NCBI GenBank assembly: GCA_012295275.1
Contig: CM022675.1
Location: 7,075,832-7,139,831 of the forward strand
Direction of reading: 5' to 3'
DNA from: Chrysomallon squamiferum
Lineage: Eukaryota > Mollusca > Gastropoda > Neomphalida > Peltospiridae
Length of the DNA stretch: 64,000 nucleotides
Of the stretch, positions 12,711 through 26,260 are shown one piece after another. The notes under the pieces were generated by a model. It saw only the letters and a list, made by a program, of their open reading frames with translations. It was not told where the DNA came from and searched no databases. Each line of letters starts with the position of its first letter. Positions within the stretch are counted from its first letter, which is position 1. A program made the translations under genes and the position numbers.

Positions 12711-14784
12711 CTTGAGTTTATTAACTTGCAGATATGAATTCCAACAGAAACAATATAGTTTCTTTAAGACTACTACTATATATCTTGTAAAATTGAGTTT
12801 TGATTTTTGGTTACAAACTACAGAAATGTGATCTTGCCCACAGGAATTCTGGAAGATCAGAGAGACAAAATTAAATAATAAAGTGCTGATTCAAGTTACT
12901 TATATTGATCTGACAGTTATGCAAAGCAGTGTCTTGTGGGGTTTACATTCTTGTAAATCTGAGTTGGTATTTTGACTGTAAACAACAGTGTGATCAGTTA
13001 CTTAGAAGAATTCTAAGAGATTGCACTGTCAAAATATAAAGAATGCAGTTTACTTCTGTGTTAAGTTATTTATTAAGATCTGAAAATAGAAATTAATTTT
13101 ACACAATTGTACGGTCAGTTATTTGGAAGAACTGTAAGAGATCATATAGTCAAAATATAAAGAATATAGTTTACTTCTGTGTTAAGTTATTTATTAGGAT
13201 CTGGAAATTATGAGTGTCAATCTTATAAATATAAATTTATATTTTGATTGCAAACAACCGTATGGTCAGTTACTTATAAGAATTACAAAAGTCAAAATTT
13301 AAAGAATATAGCCTACTGCTGTTGACATTATTTATTAGGATCTAGAAATTAAGAATGTCTATAGGGTGTCAATCTTGTAAATATGAATTCATATTTTGAT
13401 TGCAAACAAGAATATAGTTTTGATATTATTTATTAAACTCTGAATATGAAGAATGTCAACATGGTTTTATAATCTTGTAAATTTGAGTTTATTTTTTAAT
13501 TCTAAAAAAACTGTATGATCAGTTATTTAACATAATTCTAAAATATCACATAGTCAAAATATAAATAAAGAAAATATCAAAGTTGAGCAAATTTAAAGTT
13601 TTTGTTTTGATTGCAAAAAGTTTCATTATGTTGAGTTACTTATAGGAATTCCAAGATATCACACTGACAAAATATTTATAGCCATTTTAAGTTGTTTATA
13701 TGGATTCTGAAGGTTTGATAAGGCTTTACATAATGCTGTCTCAAAAATAAATATAAAAACACAACAAAAAACAAATTTGGTTTCTATTTTGGTCGTAAAT
13801 TATAAACATTGTCAGTTACCTATACAAATTCTAAAAGAACCAAGTAAGGCAAAAACATTTTGAGCATATTCCATTTTTTTTTTTTTTTTTTTTAATAAAA
13901 ATATTTACCATAATGTATGGAGATTATAAAATAACAGTGTAGACAAAATTATTGACAAACTATTTAGTTGGAAGGTAGGTTGTATACTGACTTTAAATCA
14001 AGTTCAATTCAGTTATGTATTAAGAATTTTTGAATGTCATGAAGACAACATAAATTACTGAGTTCTGGTATATAAAGTGGAATAAAACTGTCAATATAAT
14101 AATAATGTCCTAGGTAAACTTTAGTTTTGATGATGTTGCAGTTGGGTACAGGAATGCAAAGAAAAATATGTTAATTTGATATCTATTATCAATACAGCTA
14201 CTTTGCTTCTAGCTAACTGAATTATTATTCTGGTTTTTAATTTACTGATGGTCAGTTACTTGTAACAAATTTTAAAAAATAATAATAAAGTATCATGAAG
14301 ACTGGACTTTTGAATACAGCTGCATGAATCATGAATAATGAGACTGGAGCAAAACTGTCAATGTGGCTGATGTTGCTAATAAAATTTCTTTTAACTTTGA
14401 TTTTTATTTTTCTTTAGAATTTTATGGCCAGTTGCTTAGTAAAAATTAGAGCAATACTGTCAATATTGCCTGCAGTATTGCTTTTATCAATATTTTTTTT
14501 TTTTTAGAGGTTACAGATCATGGTCTGTAAACTCTAAAACAATGTAGTGGTCACACAGATAAGGTTAAACTATCTGCAGTTCTAATGTTTTTAATTTTAA
14601 AATATTCTCTGAAATAAAATAATCAATATGACTCATAGTCTTTCATAAACAAAGATTTCAACTTTTGATTACTGATAAATTATTGATGGTCATTTATTTA
14701 CCTAAGAGAATTCTGAAAATGTTTAATTCTTTACACCACTAATGTTTTAAATTGAAATATATTATTAATACTGTGACTGCCAAA

Positions 14785-14789
<5 letters not shown>

Positions 14790-14831
<42 letters not shown>

Positions 14832-14950
14832 AAAAAAAAATTAAATTTGATAATAATAATAATAAATAGAAAACATAACTAATAAAAATAAAATAAAATA
14901 AAATTAAATATAATAAAATAAAATAAAATAAAATTAAATAAAATAAAATG
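14790..14950. repeat. (AT)n, (AAT)n and (TAAAA)n compound tract
   Basis: A short AT tract followed by AAT repeats and then TAAAA pentamer repeats. Confidence 0.9.
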
Positions 14951-16251
14951 CCTATAAGTATTGCTAAATTATTACCAGTTGCCTGTAAAAACTGACAAAG
15001 ACATAAACTAAAATGACTATTTAATGTATTTTACTAACATTTTAAATATAGGTACATGAATACTGAGAATGGAGCAAAACTGTCAGTATTGTTGTGCAGT
15101 ATCTCTTTCATTGTTATTTTTATTTTAAACTGCTGATGTGGTCTGTTATCTGCAGGAATTTAGAAAGGTCATAGAGGAAAATGTAAAATCTAGTTAACTG
15201 ATATTTTAAGATTAGATGCAAGAGAATGGGAAAAGATTTGTTTCTGTACAAAAGAAATATACATGAGTATAAGAAAGCTTAAAAATATCACTAACAAGGT
15301 AGAATGAAAAAAAATTCAAATTTTTGAATTTCTGATAATGGATGCTAAATGTATTTTTTCAGTTCTAGACATGAAGTAATTCTATATAATTTTTGGTGTA
15401 TGGAGTTTTGATTTTGGTTTCAAACAAGAGATCTGACACATTTCTAGGAAATTCTCAAACAATATCATCACACTTAGGATTTTTAATTGAATTTTTATCA
15501 GAAGAATTACACAACAAACAATATCATTTATTCATTTCAACTTATCAACATACAAAGATAATTAACAGAAGCATCTACAATTGTTTTATATAAACTATGC
15601 ACATGGACACACTAATTTTTAAAGAGGACAAAAGCAAGGTCTTCTTTGCTGTAAATTATAATATTATTTTACAAGTTTGGGGGTTTAATTTCAACATAGA
15701 AATCTGCTGAGTCAGGTATAAAAATTATGAACAACAAAATAAACTGTGTCAAACTATAGAAATGAGTCAACTGAATCTCTTTCTTTTCTTCTCTTTCTTC
15801 TTCTCCTGTTTTGATTGACAGGAGAGGTATAACTACATGGATGATTTGATGATGCACGTAACTAGTTATATTTTACTTTATCTAGCAAATTTTTATTTTG
15901 GTTTTATATTACAGACTTCCCAGGTTAGACATAACAATTATAAGAGATGAGATAGATAGTGTAAAAAAACTAGATATACACAATATCTCTTAACAGAAGC
16001 ACTAATTTAATCAGGGGCTGTGTAGGTATCAAGTTACATACAGGATTAGATACATGGTATCTCAGATATGTAATGTCAGCAGGGTCACTTTCTATCCATA
16101 TTTATTTTTTATTTCGTAGATTATGGAAATTGTACCTTAGACAGATATAAATACCAAGAGTTGAACACAACCTATATAATATCTATGAAACAGTTTATGG
16201 TTTTATTTGATATTTAAGTTACACAAATGTTGAGTAACAGATATGTTATTC

Positions 16252-16328
16252 ATTGTTAAAGATAGCTAGGGGTGTATCAGATGAGGTACATGCTCTCCAC
16301 TTTTTCTCTGTGGGAAACAGCTGTTTTG
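16252..16328. repeat. Copy 2 of a dispersed duplicated segment
   Basis: Diverged partner of 12636-12710, about 3.6 kb away in the same orientation, sharing GGTACATGCT and CTGTGGGAAACAG-like words. Confidence 0.5.
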
Positions 16329-16350
16329 GTTCTAGAAACATTCTAGTTTA

Positions 16351-17980
16351 AAGGCTACAACATATACAAATATTACTGCTGAAAGTGCATATGAAGTAGA
16401 AAGAATGGATGATGTGATTCTTCTGTAACTCTGGAATGATACAATGATACAGCATCTCTGGAATGATACAGCATCAAGCCAAGTAAGTATATAAACATTA
16501 AAATTTGTCTTGATTTAAACTTGACATAAAAAGTGATATAAGAAAAAGAGTGGGAATAAATTAAAGAGAAAGAGGAATTAATAATGATAAGAAAGAGAGA
16601 AACAGGAATTAAAGAAAAAAGGAAAAATAGGATGTAAAAAGAGATACAGGAGATAGAAAGAGGGGCAACCAAAGAAGTGTAAAGGAATAAAAAACATCAC
16701 AAATGAATGAAAATAAAATTACATATTCATCAATGTTGCAGATATTTTATGTCTTGTATAATTTAGTTAACTAGAAATGTTTTTTAGTTGGTTTGTTTGG
16801 TGTGTCATTTGCTTTGTTTGTTTGTTCTGTTTTGTTTTTTTCTTTTTGCTTTTGTTTTGGTTTTTAGCTTTTGCAAGAAATATTAATTTTGAAGGCAGTT
16901 GATTATGTATTCAGCTCATGCTGACACCCTCATTATAATCAGTGATGAAAACAAAAAAGATTAATTCAGTATCAAATATGATTTTAATGTGTAATGGTAA
17001 ATGATTAGGTATGTAAAATTAATATAATATAAGATACATAGTGCCCAAAAAAAACAAAAAAACAAACAAACAGACAAATCTAATTACAAATGTTATATTA
17101 TTAATTTTCATTAAATTAATTAAAATACTTCGGCCACTTATACATCCAATTCATTCATCATGCTACTATTACTGCTTCTACTGCTTACTCTTTACAGCTG
17201 TCACTACTGCCCACATGATCACTTACATAACACTGCCAGAACAAGATCAGACTGCAATGGCTATTTACATACATATTCATCAAAGAGTATTATTATAAAA
17301 AATTAGAAATACACAGCATCCTCCTTTGAGATAATTGGCGGCAAGTATTCGTTTTATATATTTTTCTACAGCTGTTAAAATGTAATATACCACTGGTGTT
17401 AAAGATAATAACAATTAACTGGTGCATGAAGAATAACATATCATACAAAACATTTCTTCAAAGCCAAACTTTATACAAAAGGGGGTATCTAAAACAGATC
17501 TCTTACAGTATTTGTTGTTGACATTAAATCATGTGATAGTGAAAAGATATAAAATCTATTTCTAAATGTGACATGCACACAAAACACGAAGTTGCAGAAG
17601 TGACACGAAGTTGTGACTAGTGTCAGATTATATCTCACTAACAAGCTATTTTTGAACTTCACTTTCCCAGTGGAGTCTGGATTCACAACAGACTTCACAA
17701 ACTCGTGACAGAAAGGTGAAGCTCAATAAAATTTTCTGTCTGTTTTTATCAGTTTTAAACTCAGTGTGTTTGTGCAGAGTTTAGGTCTCTGAGTATACTT
17801 TTTGGTATCAGACAATACTGAAATGGTATAATGAAGACCAAACTGAATGTGTGTATATGTGTTTCAGAATATATGGTGCATGCTATTTGGGTTTCAGCAT
17901 ATACCATGTTTTGCTATTTGGATTTCACAATATACTGTATATGCTATTTGGGAAAGGCATTCATATATTAAATGCAATAC
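16351..17980. other. Gene A intron 2: no supported gene
   Basis: AT-rich sequence. A minus-strand frame ending near 17698 contains a protein-like start (KSVVNPDSTGKVKFKNSLL) next to a donor-like TTA|GTGAGA. Every plausible acceptor upstream puts it out of phase with gene A or runs into a stop, so I leave it uncalled. Confidence 0.4.
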
Positions 17981-18020
<40 letters not shown>

Positions 18021-18055
18021 TGCACAGACACACACACATACACATACTCACATGC
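17981..18055. repeat. (CA)n tract
   Basis: A CA dinucleotide tract with interrupted CA-rich flanks. Overlapping open frames rich in His/Thr or Cys/Val are translations of the tract. Confidence 0.95.
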
Positions 18056-18500
18056 CAACACACTCAGAATCACTGTACACATATGTGTCAACAAAATAAC
18101 TCAAACCTTATATCTCTTACTTATTCAGAGAAAAAAAAAAGAAAAAAAATAGGCTAATACTGGAAATAGGAAAAGTCATTCATGATGTGTGTTTCTAAGA
18201 TTAGCCTAGCTTCCATTTCTAGTAACCAGCACAGAGTTGAACTGAAGGTGGGAAGCAAACAAAGATGGCAAGTTCTGTAAATATCCATCAACAAATAAAC
18301 TTTAACAAGATTCTGTTTCCTTGTTCAAGACTCTGAAGGTTAAAAATATGAAGTCAAATTTATGAAATCTGTTTTTCTTAAAACATTAGGTGCTGAAGCT
18401 ATGAAAATATGTGCGTGCAAAAAGTGATTTTTTTGTTACTTTTTGGTTTTATGTTATTTAGTAAACAAAAAAAATAATAAAATAAAATAAAATAAAATAA

Positions 18501-18543
<43 letters not shown>

Positions 18544-20932
18544 GCAATAATAATAATATTAAATTATTTTAAAAAAATTAAAAGTTAATTTTAGTGCATT
18601 TACTCTGCTTTAATATTCAGAATGGAACTGCCTTTATTTTCAATCAACACTTTGAGTAAAATATACAAAAAATATCTAATTAAAAGGAAAGGATATCAAT
18701 GTAATTAATTAAGTAAACAGTACCTTAATAAATTTTATTATTATTATTGTTGTTGTTGTTGTTAGTGGTGTTGTTGTTTTGTGTTTGTTATTATTATTCT
18801 TATTCTTATTTGCAGTATTTGTAGTAGTAGTTGTTGTTGTTAACATTATAAAATCAAGTTTCTCAGATAATGCAAATGTTTCAGACTATACATAATTTAG
18901 TTAACTTGAACTATTATTTATTTATTATATTCATGATAGGACAGATGATATTCAACATCTCTCTTTCATGAATTACTCTCAGACAAGATAACTTTTATAA
19001 ATGCAACCCTCAATGTTTCATAAATAAAAAGTTAGAATGACAAATAGCCCACTATACAAACTTAGAAGAACTGATCCAAAAACCTATCAGTCTTCAGACC
19101 TCTGAGTTTCAGCCTAAATCTGTTAAGCATGTAGATTTAAGATTTAAAACATCATTTGATGTTGACAAATTAGCATCCAGTGTAAATAATTGTAAAGGGA
19201 GATAAACAAATTAAAAGTTTGAGATTATAATGGAAACTCAGTTTGTTGAGTAAATTTGTAAAGCCTTTTCTTTTACCTCTTTGTCCAGATGTTGTTTGAA
19301 GACTACACTATTGCTAATGTAACAACAAGGGTTTGTTTGTGATTGATTTTTTTCCACACTCATTAGTTATAGTTATAAATACAGTATGTTCCTCTTTACA
19401 GAAAAGACACACACACATATACACACACTAACATATAGTTTCTTTTTATATTTTATTTTTATTTTTTTTATTTTTTTGTTTGCCATAAGACATCTAACTT
19501 ATAAAAACAAAAAGCAGTTATCATACTCTGCAAATAAGAAAACGGTCTCATGTATTAAAAATAATATATATTTCTCATTCAATTTAAATCTCATTTTAAA
19601 TAAAGCTTGCTAAACTATTTGTTTTATCCTGAGCAAAAATACCAATAACAATGAATTTTAATTTTATAAAAAGATGTAAAGCCTTGCAAATGGATATATG
19701 AATGAAAATAAAATTTGACATACCTCAAGTTGTCGACTTTACCAAATCATATTTGGCAAAGATCTTAATCTAAAATTTGAAATCTAAATGCAATAATGAA
19801 TAGATGTAATTTATTTACTTAAATCATGAAGTTTCAAAGAAAATATTTTCAAATTAATATAAGTCTATTTTGTAAAATGCATCTAATAATAACATCCTGG
19901 TAGATCAGGATATTGTTCAGAAACAATTAAAAATGTACAAAGAAGAATAGATATAGACTAGTTTTGATTTATTTTTATACAAAATAAAATAAATAAAAAA
20001 TAAAAAGTGTAGATCTACCAAATTTAGCCTTAGAGTTCAGCATAAGACAGGCAAAACAATAAAATTATATATATCTACATATTTTGATAAAATAATTACC
20101 TTTTTCCTGGCATATTTTGTAATCAGAAATCCACTGATATTTCACTGTTGGTGTGTCTGTCTGTCTTTCTGTTTAGAATTTACTAACATGGACTTATTTT
20201 TTTCTGCACTGAAAGCTGTCCAGAAAACTCCTCATAAAATAATCAAAGGAATTTCCTCACCTAACACCTTCGTTAGAGTAAAATATTCAACAAATAAAAT
20301 CCTTTTTGTTGAAAAGGTCAAACCAACAAAGTTTCAGCAACTGTTTTTCCTTTCTTCTTCTTCTTTTTTTTTTTAAAGCACTACAATTAAATCATAAGCT
20401 TCTATTTTCTCTCATTTTTCAACACACCAGAACACAATTTAAGCTCCCACAACCCCAAAAAGGCTTTTAAAAATGCTTTTTTTTCTATCTATACGCATAT
20501 CAGTTTACGTGTGGTAAATTAGAACTGATAGTCGGATTGTAGTATTTTTATTTACAAGGCTTGGGTTAGTTTATGGTTAGCAAACATCCTCACATCAGTC
20601 AGTGGTCTGTCAGTTTTGTCAGTCACTTTCACAGGAATTGTCCAGCCCCAGGTGCGTTATACACAGTGTATTTAACCTAATTAATGTAGATATTATAATA
20701 TATGTATGCACATTTGAAATATGTTCAATATTCATTGGATGTCTGTTATTTAATTAATAGATCCAATACAGACATTATCTCCAGGTTCTTGTTGTTTTGT
20801 GAATAATAGTAATAATAATAATCATAATAACAATAATAATATTATAAATATCAACAACAATTCAAGATAAGAAATAGAAACAAAATTACTACAAAACAAA
20901 AAAACAAACAAGCTACAACTCTTATCGTTACT

Positions 20933-20982
<50 letters not shown>

Positions 20983-21290
20983 AATAACCAATAACAATAA
21001 ATTGAATAATAGCAAAAATTACAAGATCAAGAATAATTCAATATAATGTTTTTTTTTAAATTACTGTTACTATAAATAATAAGAATATGAAGAACAACAA
21101 TAACAAAAATAACAATAACAACAAAATTTAATAAGTAAATATATATCTGTTACTATCACCAAAATTAATTAAACTTTAAAAATAAAATTAATAAAACTAA
21201 TGTTTATGTAACTTTAAAATCGGATTCTATTTGGTAATGTTATTTCAACCATCTATGACTGAGGGTAAACATATCTGTCATTTAGTTGAC
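18056..21290. other. Gene A intron 2: simple repeats only
   Basis: TAAAA pentamers and AAT trinucleotides lie at about 18472-18545, with a further AAT tract near 20936-20990 and TTATTG/TTGTTG runs near 18737-18842. No splice-bordered coding frame is seen. The plus-strand frame at 20188-20376 (MDLFFSALKAVQKTPHK) has no exon borders. Confidence 0.45.
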
Positions 21291-23943
21291 AGTTTTTGTA
21301 GTTACAGGTAACTAGTTGACATGCAGCTGTCTGCGTTCGGTAAGTTCATGAATATGTATAGGTTGTAGTAGACACATGTACACAACACACACATACATTA
21401 TAAAAAGTTGTAGCTAAGGTATATTGTTCTTGCCTAAGGCATGATGTGATACAAGATAAAGATTTTGTCAGAATGCTTATTTGGCTGTTTCCTGTACAAA
21501 ATTCATTGAAAGACTGCTTTAAATATATGTTTAATGATTTGAATATTCTGAAATTTAAATGACTTGGAATACTGAGTTAAGCATTGATTTTCTTTTCAAT
21601 GGTATCGAGTTATATAAATATTCATATCACTTATGTAACATGCTTAATTTTGACACCATTCCCATCTTTCTAAGTTATGTGGTTGCAGTAACATGTTTAG
21701 TTGAATATTAATACTCATACAAAATTATGTGGGAAAATTGATTAACTTCTTCATTCAAGGGTTCAGAAAAACCTGTCTATAAGCATGCTGTAGTATTTTA
21801 TTTTTTTTAAATTTGTAAATAAGCACTTATAGAGTCTTTTATATCAAAGTCTCAAAGTAAAATTGTTATGGCTTTTTAAGTGCTAGCCTGAAAGCATATT
21901 TTACCATTAAACCCTGGTTCAGTATACTGAATCATTTGTTTTGTACAAATGTTAATGTATAAACTCTAAATGCAATAATTGCTTATTTTAATACCTAACT
22001 AGTTCTTACTGTTGAAATAAAGTAAAAAATATATATACTACCACTACTACTGCTAAATCTTGTAATTTAATGATAAAATACATTGGTTGTTGGATTCTTC
22101 AATTTTTTCAGTCTTAATTTTTATTTTATAGTTTTACTTGTTATGTTTTTTATGTTTTATTATTCTTATTTATTTATTTATTATAATTTTTTTTTTGGTA
22201 TTGTTTTTGTTCTTAACACTTCATATAAGCCTATTTTGCTATGTTATAAATGTTTATAAATGGCTTAGTACTAACATACAATGTAAATATTTATCCACTA
22301 CTAGCTATGGATTATGGTCTATTTTTCATGAAAATCAATCTCTCATGTGTCAAATATACAGAAAAGTTTTTTTAATTAAAAATTTATGGCATGGGATTAG
22401 GGAAAATATAACTGGTAAACAAATTAATTATTAATTTTTTTACTGAAAACACGTAGAATATAATCCTTGAAATGATAGTTCGACCCCAAAATTTTATAAT
22501 AAACTGAATATGTTCAACCAAATATTGAGCATTCAGTGATGAAGAAGAGATATTACCTCTAAATTTATTTTAAAAAAACAAAAAAAACATGTACTTATTA
22601 TTAAATATATAGATTTATGTTATTTATCATATATCAGCTTTGAAATTTAGTCAAACAAATAATATGGATTTGGAAACATTGCCCGTAAATTTTTCTTATT
22701 TAAGTAAATATCACACAAAAGTCAAAGAACCATTTCAACAGTTGGTATATTTCCCATTACAGCCTGTACTCCAAGATTATTTATATCCTTATAAAAGATG
22801 CTTTGGTACTAAATGTTATGATTAGTATCTTTGGAATGGTGGAAGGTTGTTTCTTCTGAGATACCAATATCAATGTATAAGAAATAAACAATTTAAACCT
22901 AATAACAATTAATATTAGTATGTCTTGAGATTTAAATTATTACTTTTTTTCTATTTTAAAAATTGTTTTAAAAATTTTGATTCTAACAAATTTAATACTG
23001 CCAAAATAGAATTTGTGTAACAGTCTCTCTGAATCCTACATAACTTATTGAAAATTTGTGTGTGTGTGTGAGGATTTTAAATAATATATTATCATAATAG
23101 TTTACAAAAAAAAAAAATTAATTAGCCACACAATCTCATTATAACATATCTGATCATCTGATATTAATTGTGAGAAAAAAAAAAGAAAAAAAGAAAAACG
23201 ATAATGATAAAATTATGAAAAAAAGAAGATAACTTTAATATATAGTTAAACAAGGTCAAAACAAGTACAAACCTTCCTGAACAACTGCACAAACAATGAA
23301 CAATTTTTGTTTCTTTTTCTACTTATACTTACAATATTTCCAAAACTTGAGATGTCATAAAACACAAATCTGTTTTATCCTAGCATACGAAACAACAACA
23401 AATAGAATGTATAATGTTACATGTATTAAGCACTAAACAAATCAACAAGACCAACATGTATTAGGTATCATAACTTTAAAAACAGTCTGGTCAGATGTCA
23501 GATATCTGAACAATAACTACATCTTTTGTAATAAGGAACTGTGTCAACTGTTGTGTATTACTTTTGAAATGTTAGTCTGACATGCTAATGTAATGGTGTG
23601 ATTTTACTTTCTATTTCTTTATAAGCAGATTAGCTAAATTTCTGAAATGCAAACTTTGTTCCTCTTGATTGTGTATGTGTATGTGAGTGTGTGTGTGTGT
23701 GTGTGTGTCTGTCTGTGTGTGTGTTTCAGCGACTGATTATCTGTCTATATATAGATTATTCTATGAACATTTGAACTTAGAACTTCATTTCCTGTTCTAG
23801 TCATCTGAAATGCACTGAATGGATATTTTTCAACGATAGCAGTTAGTCTATGAACACTATTACTCTGTCTGTGCAAACACACATAAAAACTAACAATACA
23901 CAATGCTTTTTTAAAAAAACAAAAGCTGCATATTTTGCAGTAA

Positions 23944-23976
<33 letters not shown>

Positions 23977-25585
23977 AATCATTTGAAAATTACATAATTC
24001 AAAAAAAGAAAAGAAAGAAAGAATAAAAACTATTTAACAGACAGTTATGAAAGTTCAAGTTAAGTGATGAATAAATGTAAAAGTCTTGGGCATCCAGAAT
24101 AATAATAAATATTTTACATATTATACCTATTAGATAACTGTTCATTTTACTTATATTAACTAAAAAGGTACTAAAAAAAACCCGTTACTAAAAACATTAA
24201 AAATACTTTGCTCTAGCTATAAATAACCAAATTTCTTAAGTTGTTTTTATCTTGTAAGGATACTTGTACTTTTGTTTTCTTGTGGTGTTGGATTACTTTT
24301 AGTTTAACCCAGATCTAAATAATCAGGATGTCTTTCTATTGGATTTTGAAACATGATACATGGGTGTGTGAGTGTGTCTGTGTGTGTGAGCATGTGCTAA
24401 TGTGTATCCATTTTTGGGGGTTGTATTTGTGCATTTATATATACAAGTGTGTGTGTGTGTGGTGTGTGTATGTAAATATGTTTGTGGCTGGGCATGAACA
24501 TACAAGAATAGGTGTATGTGTTTTGTTTTACAATCAGACTTTTATATTATTAACAACTATACATTTAAAACAAAAATATTAGTAAACAGCAAAAGTTTTT
24601 GTAAATTTCCCACAATATATACCCTTATGTAACCAAACATATTTTCAGTTTTCTAAAATATCTATTATCTACAAAATGCAATAACATATATATTATTATA
24701 GATTCACTGCTATCTCAACTATGTTAAATTTACTATGAAAAGACCCAGTGAAGCAGTAAGATTTAGAAGTTTGTTGTGTTCATTCAGTAAAAAAATATAT
24801 ATGTATATATCTATATATATGTATATATCTATATATATATATTAAATTTATTTTGTATTGTAAGTATATGTATGGGGCATATTTGCTGAAGAAGGTTCTT
24901 TTTTTTTATTTATTATCTGTATGTCTCGTAAGATTTTCATCAATTTAAAAAGCTGCTCAGACATTTAACTTACATAAATAATGAAATATTAATACTTTGT
25001 GAACATCATTTTTTAAAATTTTGTTGTCAAAAAATTATTAAATTGAGTTAAAACATTCAAAAATGAACAAATAATGCTGACGTGCTTATGTAATAAACAT
25101 AATTTAATACTTAACTAATAATACTTTCGTAGAGTACATTTGAGCATCATAAGGAATTTATCACGAGGTTTTAAAAAACAGCATCTCTGCTCAACAGATG
25201 TCAAGATCGTATTAAACTACTTAAACAGCTATTACGTGTTATCGCTTAATTTATAAGAACTACTTATGTATTTATAAGGAGTATAAATTAATAATTAATG
25301 TATAATAATTTCAAGCAGAATGCTTCATCATCTATATTACAGTATGATAAATATCAATTAATATTAACTAATACTTTTATCTGCTATATTTGAACAGTCA
25401 TGTTTTAAAAAATATGATATAGAATACTATACTGTACTGCTGTAATTTTTGTTTTATAAATGAAAAGAAAACCTACTTAATTTAAAATTATATAGAAAAT
25501 AATTTCTGTTAATTAATAAAAAATACTGTGAATTAATACAGAACATCTAAACTAAAGATGTTATTGTCTAGTTTTATTTTATAAT
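21291..25585. other. Gene A intron 2: AT-rich, no gene supported
   Basis: It holds GT tracts (23690-23731 and 24360-24480), TTA repeats (23941-23976) and TA tracts (24786-24842). A plus-strand donor-like GTTCG|GTAAGT near 21338 follows a short ATG frame, but nothing downstream supports a plus-strand gene. Frames at 22138-22434 and 22640-22825 lack splice borders. Confidence 0.45.
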
Positions 25586-25589
25586 ACTT

Positions 25590-26033
25590 AATATTGTATG
25601 TATATAGCTATGTTAAAACACTGAATATCTTATGTATAAAGGTGTTTTAAATACTTTTTTCATTTATGTATAAAGATATTTTAAAATATTAAATCTTTTA
25701 TGTGTAAAAATATTTTAAAATACTGAATCTTTTATATACAAAGACTTATTTTTAAATATTACATCATTTATATATATAGACATTTTAAAATACATCTTTT
25801 ATATACAAAGGCATATTTTAAAATACTACACTTGTATACAAAGCTTATATTAAAATACATCTTTTAAATACAAAGACTATATTAAAATACTACATCTTGT
25901 ACTACAAAGACATTTTAAAATAAAACACTTTTATATACAAAGTCATATTTTAAAATACTGTATCTTTCATATACAAAGACAAATTTTCAAATATTATACG
26001 CTATCTTTTATCTACAAAGGCATTTTTAAAAAT
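25590..26033. repeat. ~35-40 bp minisatellite abutting gene A exon 2
   Basis: About eleven degenerate copies of a unit built from ATACAAAG(A/G)CATATTTTAAAATACT(G)ATCTTTTAT. The array ends a few bases from the donor of the exon at 26040-26260, so intron 2 begins inside it. The last copies, near 25990-26033, lead directly into the donor sequence. Confidence 0.75.
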
Positions 26034-26039
26034 ACTCAC

Positions 26040-26260
26040 TTAATGGTATCGTTATCTTTGTCAACAATCAAAGCTTCTTCATCCATGTCAGAGTTTAAGA
26101 CATCTTTGTTTGTTTTAACCATTGTTTTTACCAAATGACCCCCTTTGCCTTTCTCCAGTTCAAGGTTTCACAATTCTTTGTACAGAATGATACCAACTTC
26201 AGTACTGTTTCCTGTGCTAGTCGAGCTGGCTTATGTCACTGCAGTTTATATTGCTAACCA
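26040..26260 (-). CDS. Gene A, exon 2: 5' UTR plus start codon
   Basis: This is a 221-nt minus-strand exon. Its acceptor has a long pyrimidine tract (TCTGCCTCTAATTTCTGCGTAG, cut just before 26260), and its donor AA|GTGAGT is near-consensus. The first 138 nt are untranslated. The ATG at 26120-26122 lies in a good context (AACAATGG), with an in-frame TGA upstream. It encodes MVKTNKDVLNSDMDEEALI and on through VDKDNDTI, that is 27 codons plus two bases, rich in acidic residues. The phase-2 end matches the exon at 832-1013 across a ~25-kb intron. The predicted N-terminus is a soluble acidic segment followed by a basic and then a Ser/Thr-rich one. I recognise no domain. Confidence 0.6.

Larger units (their letters stand above)
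11110..16350. repeat. Long decayed tandem array, period roughly 110-190 bp
   Basis: A recurring set of phrases appears again and again in the same order. They are: TTTTAAATTACTGATATGG or similar, then GTCAGTTAT(G/A), then AATTCTGAAAGATCAT, then GGCAAAATTAATCTA, then GTATCTAGTATATGAGAAT. Clear examples start near 11195, 11620, 11705, 11985, 12105, 12185, 12290, 13000, 13105, 13250 and 15120. Spacing varies through indels, and the array is broken by TA, poly-T and AAT/TAAAA tracts. It looks like an old satellite or tandemly amplified element that has decayed inside gene A intron 2. No coding frame is evident, and the family is unknown to me. Confidence 0.6.

Noticed and set aside
17489-17698. 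Minus-strand frame with a protein-like N-terminal part and a donor-like TTA|GTGAGA
   Set aside because: No in-frame ATG at its start, and all plausible acceptors lead to stops or the wrong phase relative to gene A.
21290-21345. Short ATG frame ending in GTTCG|GTAAGT on the plus strand
   Set aside because: No acceptor or coding exon on the plus strand within the following 10 kb; likely chance.
22640-22825. Plus-strand 61-codon frame (MKFSQTNNMDLETLPVN...)
   Set aside because: No splice borders, no neighbours in phase, isolated within the intron of a minus-strand gene.
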